The translations under genes and the position numbers were made by a program. Source: Paludibacteraceae bacterium (lineage in GTDB: Bacteria; Bacteroidota; Bacteroidia; Bacteroidales; Paludibacteraceae). From it: a DNA stretch of 64,000 bases. Location: positions 23,653 through 87,652 of the forward strand of contig JAILMN010000009.1 in NCBI GenBank assembly GCA_024692565.1. The letters are read 5' to 3'. The notes under the pieces are model-generated. The model saw only the letters and a list, made by a program, of their open reading frames with translations. It searched no databases and had not been told where the DNA came from. Below, piece after piece: positions 1 through 8,000 of this stretch (positions are counted from its first letter, which is position 1; every line of letters starts with the position of its first letter).

Positions 1-176
1 CAGACACCCTGATTGACAAGGTGGACGAAGCGCGGGAGAACTTTACCAAAACCTTCAGCGGCAAAACGCGTTATGATGCGCGTAATTATGACCTCGTGCT
101 CAATGTGACCGGTCTCGATGCACAGGAAGTGGCACGGTTTATAGCTGAGTGTGTACGTCGGCGCTTAGGACAATGA
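1..176 (+). CDS. Cytidylate kinase-like protein, C-terminal end (partial)
   Basis: The gene enters from the left edge in frame 3 and ends at TGA 174-176, leaving about 57 residues. The visible end reads KVDEARENF, then GKTRYDARNYDL, then a helical tail. This resembles the end of the cytidylate-kinase-like nucleotide kinases of Bacteroidales, where an RNYDL-type segment precedes the last helix. The P-loop part lies outside the window, so activity cannot be judged. Its stop overlaps the next start as ATGA, which suggests translational coupling. Confidence 0.55.
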   Translation, partial: DTLIDKVDEARENFTKTFSGKTRYDARNYDLVLNVTGLDAQEVARFIAECVRRRLGQ

Positions 177-976
177 ATATTCAATTTGAGCATATAGATA
201 ATGCCCGCGACTTGGGCGGAATGAAAGGCGCAGGTGGACGACTCGTCAGGCCCCATCGGCTCATCCGTACGGCTCACCTCCACGACGCTTCCGATGACGA
301 CGTGCGGCGACTCAAAGAGAAATATAAGCTCTGCCGCATCTTCGATTTCCGTTCGCTGGGAGAGTCCCAAGCCGTCCCCGATCGCGAGATAGAGGGCGTG
401 CAGCATCATCTGCTCCCTACCATCGACATGCGCGCCGAGCAGCAGACCGGCAAACCCATTCCCGACGAAGCTTTTCTCGAACTCGACCGGCATATTGTCA
501 ACTATTCCTTCTATCCCGAGGTACAGGTCATGGCGGCGAATATGTACCCCTCCCTCATCCGGAGTGAGTTTTCCCAACTCCAGTACGCTGCTTTCCTCAG
601 ACTCATCATCGAGGCACCCGAAGACGGCGGTATACTCTGGCATTGTGCCCAAGGCAAAGACCGCACAGGCTGGGGAGCAGCCTTCCTTATGTTTGCTCTT
701 GGTATTTCCAAAGACGATATCATCGAGGATTTCGAACTCAGCAATATCGCCTACCGACCCATCGTTACCAAACTGAATGCAGATGTCGATGCACGCGGTG
801 GAGGACAAGCCGAGAAAGCAGTCATACAGGCTTTCATGGGTGTCTCTACGCCTAATTTCATCTCCACCCTCGATCTCATCGACCGCGAGTATGGCGGCAT
901 GACCAATTATCTCCACGAGATCCTCTGCCTCACACACGACGATATACTCACCCTCCGAAAACGATTCTTAGTATGA
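173..976 (+). CDS. Tyrosine-protein phosphatase, Y_phosphatase3 type
   Basis: A 267-residue cytoplasmic protein. The P-loop HCAQGKDRTG lies at about 157-166, giving nucleophile Cys158 and Arg164. NARDLGG (10-16) and DFRS (58-61) are further family hallmarks. Members hydrolyse phosphotyrosine or other phosphoesters; the substrate is unknown here. I chose ATG 173, which overlaps the upstream TGA, over a GTG at 149 because homologous sequence begins around MNIQFEHIDNARD. The stop overlaps the ATG of the following gene fragment, again as ATGA. Confidence 0.85.
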   Translation: MNIQFEHIDNARDLGGMKGAGGRLVRPHRLIRTAHLHDASDDDVRRLKEKYKLCRIFDFRSLGESQAVPDREIEGVQHHLLPTIDMRAEQQTGKPIPDEAFLELDRHIVNYSFYPEVQVMAANMYPSLIRSEFSQLQYAAFLRLIIEAPEDGGILWHCAQGKDRTGWGAAFLMFALGISKDDIIEDFELSNIAYRPIVTKLNADVDARGGGQAEKAVIQAFMGVSTPNFISTLDLIDREYGGMTNYLHEILCLTHDDILTLRKRFLV

Positions 977-1050
977 TACATTGTAACGAAGAAGTGGCGC
1001 GTTGCCTGCTCTGCCAGGACGCTCCTTGTGGCGCTAAAACTCATCCGTGA
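973..1050 (+). pseudogene. Truncated oxidoreductase N-terminus (dihydropyrimidine dehydrogenase-like)
   Basis: A 25-residue ORF starts at ATG 973 inside the phosphatase stop. Its first 20 residues include CLLCQDAPCG, which resembles the N-terminal cysteine-rich iron-sulfur segment (CxxCxDAPC) of PreT/glutamate-synthase-like oxidoreductases. The similarity stops at about 1030 and the frame closes at TGA 1048-1050. From about 1028 the DNA matches, in another frame, the C-terminal tail of secreted proteins elsewhere in this window. The best reading is a deletion scar that kept only the start of this gene. Confidence 0.5.
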
Positions 1051-1114
1051 CGGTCAACTATTCATCCTCCGCAACGGCAAGACCTACACCGCCCTCGGTG
1101 TGGAGATAAAGTAA
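1028..1114 (+). pseudogene. Orphan C-terminal tail remnant of a secreted protein
   Basis: In the frame ending at TAA 1112-1114 the DNA encodes VALKLIRDGQLFILRNGK and then TYTALGVEIK. This is clearly homologous to the tail NGQLFIERDGKTFNAQGVE at the ends of the proteins at 42.6, 44.3 and 45.2 kb. No start codon or body precedes it; the frame runs back into the phosphatase stop. As with the intact genes, a TTCG-loop terminator follows directly. It looks like the 3' end of a lost gene. Confidence 0.7.
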
Positions 1115-1129
1115 TAAGTAAGTAGAATT

Positions 1130-1152
1130 GGAGCGCTTCGGCGCTCCTTTTT
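1130..1152 (+). terminator. TTCG-loop intrinsic terminator
   Basis: GGAGCGC (1130-1136), loop TTCG, GCGCTCC (1141-1147), then five T. It sits 15 bases after the tail remnant's stop. Confidence 0.85.
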
Positions 1153-1203
1153 GCTTACTAATATGAGCAAAAGTAATAATTTTTGAAAAAAAATGCAGAA
1201 ATA

Positions 1204-1235
1204 TTTGCGTATATCAAAAAAAAGCAGTACTTTTG
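1204..1235 (+). promoter_or_regulatory. Bacteroidota promoter for the tRNA genes
   Basis: TTTG at 1204-1207 within TTTGCGTATATCA, a 20-nt spacer, then TACTTTTG at 1228-1235. The expected start is near 1241, about 20 bases before tRNA-Asp. Confidence 0.8.
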
Positions 1236-1260
1236 CACCCGCTTTTGAAAAGAAGTACCC

Positions 1261-1334
1261 GGTGCGGTAGTTCAGTTGGTTAGAATACCGGCCTGTCACG
1301 CCGTAGGTCGCGAGTTCGAGTCTCGTCCGCACCG
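1261..1334 (+). tRNA. tRNA-Asp (GTC)
   Basis: Acceptor GGTGCGG pairs with CCGCACC (1327-1333), discriminator G. The anticodon loop CTGTCAC gives GTC. The T-stem GCGAG/CTCGT closes with one wobble. The outermost anticodon-stem pair is a C/T mismatch, because the 3' strand reads GCCGT. CCA is not encoded. Confidence 0.95.
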
Positions 1335-1346
1335 CTTCTTTTTTAG

Positions 1347-1420
1347 GGTCCATTAGCTCAACTGAATAGAGTACCACACTACGGATGTGGGGGTTGCAGG
1401 TTTGAATCCTGCATGGATCA
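1347..1420 (+). tRNA. tRNA-Arg (ACG)
   Basis: Acceptor GGTCCAT pairs with ATGGATC (1413-1419), discriminator A. Anticodon stem CCACA/TGTGG encloses loop CTACGGA, giving ACG. The T-arm is GCAGG, loop TTTGAAT, CCTGC. It lies 12 bases after tRNA-Asp and is probably cotranscribed with it. Its last 16 bases plus two more are repeated exactly at 1518-1535. Confidence 0.95.
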
Positions 1421-1535
1421 CATACAAAAAGAAAACTCATCTGAAAGTTCACTTTCAAGTGAGTTTTTTATTTTGGATGTTGAACTCGCCCACGGCGAGG
1501 GCTAAGGATTACGAAGAAATCCTGCATGGATCACA
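1405..1535. repeat. 18-bp direct repeat of the tRNA-Arg 3' end (att-like)
   Basis: AATCCTGCATGGATCACA occurs at 1405-1422, covering the end of the tRNA-Arg T-arm and acceptor stem, and again exactly at 1518-1535. The copies are 113 bp apart and unmatched outside. No integrase gene lies nearby. It could be the scar of an element once integrated at this tRNA, or debris of a tandem tRNA copy. Between the copies are the terminator and a small hairpin (CTCGCC/GGCGAG, 1485-1499). Confidence 0.7.
1432..1469 (+). terminator. Terminator after the tRNA pair
   Basis: AAAACTCA plus CTGAAAG pairs with CTTTCAAG plus TGAGTTTT around a short loop, followed by further T residues. Confidence 0.7.
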
Positions 1536-1537
1536 CG

Positions 1538-1571
1538 AAATCAGTGCAGTCAATCGGCTGCACTGATTTAT
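1538..1571. terminator. Strong hairpin, likely bidirectional terminator
   Basis: AAATCAGTGCAG pairs perfectly with CTGCACTGATTT around an 8-base loop (about 1538-1569). It sits 15 bases beyond the stop of the minus-strand NadR-like gene and could end transcription from both sides. Confidence 0.75.
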
Positions 1572-1585
1572 TTTAGATTTCCTGC

Positions 1586-2098
1586 TTATTTTATATGCTC
1601 GATGATGTAGTAAGGGATATCGAGGGCTTGGATCTCGGCTTCGTAGCGCTCAAAGAGTTCCTGGCGGATGGCGTCTGAGCCATTGGAGCGGGTAGGGTCG
1701 GGTACCCAAGGGATATCGGGTTTGCAGAGCAGATAGACGTCCATCGGGTAGCGCAGGATAGCTTCGTTGAGCCATTCCGGCACGCGGCCAAAAGCATAGT
1801 CGAACCAAACCTTCGTGACAATCAGTTCGGTATCGAAAAAGTATTTACGATTGGACGATTGACGATTGACTATATTGTCCAATTCTTCAATCTGGTGCTT
1901 GGCAATCTCGCAGAGTTCATCCCAAGTGACGTTCGTAGTGCCTTTGCGCGCCACGTATTCGCGCGCGTACTCAGGCACGCACGTTCCTTTATGCCGCGCG
2001 GAAAGATACTTAGCCAGCGTGCTTTTGCCCGTTGACTCAGGACCTATGATGCCTACTTTGTAGGGTGTAGGGTGTGCGGTGTAAGGTGTAGAACTCAT
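1586..2098 (-). CDS. NadR-like ATPase/kinase (AAA_28 family)
   Basis: A 170-residue P-loop protein with Walker A GPESTGKST at about 19-27, EYAREY near 42-48 and FFDTE near 87-91. This matches the C-terminal kinase domain of NadR (nicotinamide riboside kinase). The adenylyltransferase and DNA-binding parts of full NadR are absent, so phosphorylation of a nucleoside is inferred from family only. Its ATG overlaps the sprA stop as ATGA, making it the last gene of ruvA-sprA. Residues 2-13 (rich in P, Y and T) and about 75-86 (IVNRQSSNRKY) are encoded by heptamer arrays. Confidence 0.75.
   Translation of the reverse strand: MSSTPYTAHPTPYKVGIIGPESTGKSTLAKYLSARHKGTCVPEYAREYVARKGTTNVTWDELCEIAKHQIEELDNIVNRQSSNRKYFFDTELIVTKVWFDYAFGRVPEWLNEAILRYPMDVYLLCKPDIPWVPDPTRSNGSDAIRQELFERYEAEIQALDIPYYIIEHIK
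1848..1873. repeat. Heptamer array inside the NadR-like gene
   Basis: Units ACGATTG and GACGATTG are repeated about three times. The unit family (CGTCAAT on the other strand) is the same as at 9626, 44976, 48195 and 62234. Confidence 0.75.
2059..2094. repeat. Heptamer array at the NadR-like N-terminus
   Basis: Five 7-bp units on the plus strand (TGTAGGG, TGTGCGG, TGTAAGG variants). It encodes residues 2-13 and ends two bases before the start codon. Confidence 0.8.
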
Positions 2099-5000
2099 CG
2101 TGTGAGCATCAGCTTGATGTTAAGACCGACGTTATCCGCCTTGACGGGGTAGGAGGACGAGATAAGCGGAGTCGTACTCTGGTGGTCATAGAAGAGCTGG
2201 AGGTTGATCTTCTGACTCAGCACGTAGTCCGCGGAGATCTTGATCGCCAGCACTTTATTGCCGGACGAAGCCTGCGTGATGCCTTCTTCAACCTTACGCA
2301 GCAGCATTTTTACATCTTTATACGACACATCGACCTGCAGCTTGAGGTCATTGCTTACTTTCTTCTGCCCGCCGTCTTTATTCTTGGTGATGAAATTGAG
2401 GTTCTTGATGGTGTATCCTGCGCCGAGGACGAACTCCGACGTGTGTCCTTCGGTCAGTTGGACGGACGTGACATTAAGCGCGAGGTTGCGCTGCTTGCGG
2501 TACTCGGCTTTGAAGGACAGCGAGTTTTTCATCGTCATGTTTACTCCGATGAGCGGTGAGAAGGCTTCGGTAAGGGTCACATTGCTGATGTCGTACGTCG
2601 AGCTGGGGCTCGGTGCATCGTTCGTCACATCGCGCACGAAACCGATCATCCGGTTGTCACCTGCCGCGCCTACCCATGTGCTGTAGCTGCCGAACGAGCC
2701 GATGGCGTACTTACAGGTGTAAGCGTGCGTGAGGGTGACGGATTTGAAGTGGTCTCGCAGGACGGGCAGTTTGCCTAATCCGTCGTAAGTGATAGACCAG
2801 TTGGGCAGAATCTTGAGGATGCCGAGGAATGGGTTGAGATTCATCGTCCGCGGGTCTTTGCCGGTGTAGGCAGAGAGGAAGGCAGGCACGAGTACATCGG
2901 CGGAGTTACTGCTAACGTGTCCGTGTTTATTCGAGTCGTACTTGGTGCCTTCAGGGATGTTACTCAAGAATCCGGTGGTCGGCAAGTCGATGCCGGTATA
3001 TTGGTCTTGCACGCGCTGCGTGAGGATCTCGCGATTCTCCAGGAAGCGGTCGTATGCAGAGTTAGCGAAGTTCTCTTCTTGTGAGCCGACGCGACTGAAC
3101 ATCGTTCCGAGCGCTACCTGAGTAATGTTGAACGAGCCGGTCAGGTTCTCCTGCGGTTGGTCGTAACTATAGATGATGGACGAGGACTGCGCAAAATAGC
3201 GCTTCCCGTTCAGTTGCACTTTCAGTCCCGGCAACGGCTCAAGCGTCAGCTTGACATCAAAATCAGAGGTGTGCGCCCTCACGGCAGGTTGGACAACAGA
3301 GGTGTCGCCGGAGAGCCAGCCGTTGCGTTTAGCGCGGTCAATCATGTCGTTCGGGATGAAACCGAAGGCAAAGTCAAAGCCCGGGGCATAAACGCCATTG
3401 ACGCGACTCTGACCCATGAAGCCTGCCTCGGGTTCGAAGCCCGGCAATGTCATGGAGTTGGTCTCGCGATAGGTGACTTGCAGACGGCGGATCATCGTGC
3501 CGACATAGGTAAACATGTCGCCAGCCACTTGCGCCGGAGTCCGTTCGTTCGGGTCGCGCGAAGTGACGGTGATGGTAGCCTGAGCGCAGTCCGCTTTCGG
3601 CGTCAGCATCATCTTGGTGTTACCGGCAGGTTTGAACGAAACAGGTATCTTCTTGCCCGTCGAATCGGTGACGATGACGGTGAGCAATTCACTATTGAGG
3701 CGGTGCGTGATCTCAATCGATTCGCCTTTGGTCAGACTCATCGTCTGGGTGTAATTCTTGGGTTTGAAGCTCTTACGCGACCCGCGACCCGAGTAGATTT
3801 GCGTAACCTGCTTCCAGTATTTGGACTTACCGTACCATGTTTCGAAATTGATACTTCCGTCCACTTGCCACGACTGCTGCGAACTGACGGTATTGCCTCG
3901 GTTGACACCGTTCGAGGTGGACGAAGCCGTTCGCGTCCAGTTGTAGTTGGCGTTATACGAAGCGTTGGCGTTCAGCGCATCGAGGTACGGGATGCGGTTG
4001 AACGGCACATTCCAGCTGGCGGTGAATACTTGCTGGTAGGTGTAAGGCGAGCCCCAGCGCGCCAGCGAACGCTGGATTGTATCTTTCCACGCCTCGTAAT
4101 GATCGTGGTTGAACTCTGCATCGAAATAGCGACCATTGAGGATTTCCGGTGTGTATTTGCCTTCATCGATAACCGCATTCATCGCCGATTGGAAGCTGAA
4201 CTTCATGTTCTTGGTCAGGTCATATTTGATGTCCACATTGCGGTCCCAGGTGAAGTCTTTGCTGTAGGTGAGGTCCATCTTGTCCGATGCCGAACCGGCG
4301 AGATCACGCATCTGCATATGACTGAAGGTACGGTGCATATTGGTGCTGAAGGACCACGACTGCGGCAGGTAGTAGATATTCATCTCCTTCAGAAACTTCA
4401 CTTTCTGCACTTTCTGCACTTTGGAGAAGGGTTCCCACGGCTTCGGGTTGAAGTTATAGGAGTATTGGAACGAACCCTTATGGTCGGTCGTGAGGTTTCG
4501 CTCCATCTCGGGCGAGTGCTCGTTCTGCTTGTTGTACGAAGCGGAGATGGAGAAGTTAGCCGGGTCCACGAACAGGTCACGTTTCTTGGTATAGTGATGG
4601 TTGATCTTGAGGTTGCTGAGGCTGAACGATGTGGACTCGTGTACCGTATTCGATAGCTGCTTGATGGAGTCTTTCTCGGCTTTTGTATCGTAGGTCTCGA
4701 GTGTTTCTTTGAGCTTCACATCGGTGTCGAGCGGGTCGTAGTCGGGGCTGGTGGTCTCGTTGCTGTACGAGACGTAGAGCGGCATCTGTATCTTCGCTTT
4801 CTCCGGGAAGAGTCGTCCGGCTTCAAGGGCTGCGCTGACGGATAACTGGTAGAAATTATCCATGTTACGATCCAGCACATTGGACTCGATCGAACCGTAT
4901 CCGGCGGTTTCGAGTCTTCCTGCTACGTTGACCTGTGCGATGTCACTGATGGCGAGTGACGCATTCGCCATGGCTGCCACACCGCCTTGCTCATTGAACT

Positions 5001-8000
5001 GACTCAGACGCAACTCGTTTACCCAGATCTCACCGGTAGCGTCATGCTGCCCGGCATTGCGCACACCGATCATGATGGTCTCGATATCCTCCAAAGTCGG
5101 GTTACCGAGGACGGTGATCTTATTCTGCGGCTTATCCGACGCCTCGTCATAGATGATGTACGGAATGGTGTTGCTCACACCTTCGTTGCCTGCCCGTTTG
5201 GCTTTGTTACGCGATATCTTCGCCGCCGTCAGTACGTTCAACGGGAAATCGAACATGTTCTCCTGCGGCCATACTTTGGCGCGGTCGGTAGGACTATTGT
5301 TGTTATACAGACCCGCTTCGGTGAGCTTCAGCGGAATTTCGTATTCATAGTAGTTATTGCGTAAGTCCGAACCCATACGGATGAAGCAGGTGAGGTCGCC
5401 GTCGTGCAGGTTGGGGTCGGCGGATTCGATCTTCTCTGCATGGACGAACATCTGCAGGTTCTTATACTGTCTCATATCGTAAGACGTATTCTTGTACATC
5501 GCCCGTGCGTCATGCGGGCTGAGGTTGGACACACGGAGCACCATCGCCTGCTCGTTCTGCGCGATGAGTTGTGCCTGTCCAGGGTCGGTCTGACGGCTCA
5601 CACCCGGCGGCAGCACGTAGTTAACCGGCGTGCGGGTACTGTTCTCCTCGATGTTCACGGTCTGCACATCGATGGCTGCACCGGTATTAACGGCTACACC
5701 GACAGGAGCCAAGTCACGCGTGTACTGCCGCCAATCACCTCGTACGAGGTCGAGTGTAGCGAAACGCAGATAGGTCTCTTTCTCGCAGCCCGTGAGGTAC
5801 ATACGCATGAAGCGAATGGATTTCCAGTTACGTATCGAACCGATTTTCTGCACCGTGGCGCTGTCGCCGCGAAGAGGAATCTTGAATTGATACCATGTTA
5901 CCTCGACTGTCTCGCCGTTGCGGAGCGTCACTTTGCGGACCTTCTTCTCCGTGATGTGCTGGCGTCCTACCTCCATCATATCGGGTCTGAGCAGCACTTT
6001 GTACTGGTAGTATTTCTCGTATTCGTTGAGAGTGTTGTCTTGGTTGATATCCTCGATATCCGGCGTGAGCGTAGCGGCCGTACCGTAACTCTCCGTCTGT
6101 TGCTCGGTAGCCGGCGAGTTACCTTCCGTACCGTTATAGTGCTTGTAGCGGTCGAGGATGGACACCTCTTCTTCGTCGTAGTCCGTACCGCGGTAGTAAT
6201 GATAGAGGTCGCCGGCAGGGTCGTTACGCGGCGAAAAGCGGTCGGTATTCCATTTATTCCATGTGCCGGAGGAAACACGAGACTGCAGTTCGGTCAGGTA
6301 TTCTTTGTATGCCGGCCAGTTCTTCTCCTGCTCACTGTTCAGACCGTTCAGACCGACGTCTTGCAGCCCACGCGAACCGGCTTCGTTGCTGAATGCTACT
6401 ACGGTGCTTGTGGTACGCGGGACATAACCCCAGACCGTCGAATCAACGCGACCGTTGTCTTCTGCCGAAACAGGCAGACCGTGCTCGAAGGCTTTCTTGC
6501 CGTCACGCAAGATATCCTCGCTGATATCACCGAGGTTGATGTACAGCTCGCCGTCGTACCCATCCGGGTTGGTCAGCGCCGGATCCATTAACCAGAACTG
6601 GATGTACTCGATATTCGCTTTCTCGAAGTCCGTATTATCCAATCGCCGCATGATACCACCCCAGCGTTTCTTGGGGTTGGTCAGATGACCGTCGCTGTTG
6701 ATTTCCGAAGCGCTGATGTTATACGAACCTCGTTCTTCGGGGTAGTACGCGAGGTTGAGGATAGGCAGTTTGGTATCTACGTTCGTTGCCTCTTGGCGGT
6801 TGGGGTAGATCTCGTCCTGATAGACGATACGCGTTCGATGGTCGCTCATCGCCACCAAGTCGTTCTTGATGTGCGCCGGCGTGTTCGTTTGCGGGTAGCC
6901 GAAGATAGGATCGACGGAGTACCACGCGAGGTGCGCACGGTTCTTGTTGTAAGACGTGAGATTGATGTGCTTGGACTCCTCGAAGACGGTAGGCGTGGAT
7001 GCTAAGAACCAATAACTCGGATAGTGCACATCGATGTTGGTGGTGGTGCTCTCGAAGTCGTCTATGTATGCCGTTCCGACCGAACCCACATCGTTCGTGT
7101 GACCCGGAATAAGGTGCGCGAACTCGGCATTGATGGAGAAGGTGGAAGGTGCGGTAGCGTTGATCCAAGGAATCTTATCGATAGCGTTGGTGAGCCACTG
7201 CATCTCGGTTTTCCAACTTCCGTTAACGCCCCAGATCGTGTTCGCCAAGGGCTCCGAACCTGTGTTCACTTTGGTCGTCAGCGGACGCTCGCGAAGGTGC
7301 ATGATGGTACCACCGATAATGAGGTCTTTGTTGAATTCGTACTCCAGGTGCGCACCGAAGAGGCTCTTGCGCTGCATGGAGAAGGTGCTTTGGTTCTCCA
7401 GTTTGACATCTACGTTCGTGCCGGACTCGAGGATGGACGTATTGAGGATGGTCACCGTTCCCATCGTGTAGTCCACCGTATAATCGACGTTCTCGATGAG
7501 GGTGGCACCGCCTGCAGTTACAGTTACCGAGCCGCGAGGCACGTTCATCGCGCCCAAGCGAATCTCGCTGCCGTTGGATCCTTTGTACCGACCCGTGAGG
7601 TGGAACTTGTTCTTCTCGCTCAACTCCTGCGCCACGACGAGCGTGGAGTCATACAGTTCGGGGAAGCAGTATTTGGCGGTCAACCGCGGGTCATTACCCA
7701 GCGCTGCGGCCAAGTGGCTGCCGAAGGGTTCTAGTACGGGGAAGATGATCTTACCGCCGCTGGAGTAAACGGTGAGTCCTTCGATATAGTCGAATCGTCC
7801 GTCCGGGCTGGCGTTATGCTTCTGGTCCAAGCGGTCGAGGTTCATCACGCGGATGAGTTGCTTGCCGTCGATAGGTCCTTCGTTCAGGTACTGCATCTCC
7901 GTTCCCACCGAGTCGTTGCGGTAGGTAATGTACAGTTCGAACTTATCGGAATTGATACTCGTGGCACCGAGCGAGTAGATGTTTTTCATCATCAGGTCCC

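Noticed and set aside
1084..1458. A 124-codon minus-strand frame
   Set aside because: It runs through both tRNA genes on the other strand; the tRNAs explain the sequence.
1485..1499. Short hairpin CTCGCC/GGCGAG as a separate regulatory RNA
   Set aside because: Six base pairs without conservation or neighbouring signals; it is only noted within the repeat.
3157..4656. A 499-codon plus-strand open frame opposite sprA
   Set aside because: It is antisense to a well-recognised gene, has no promoter or recognisable motif, and matches the expected shadow of biased codon use.
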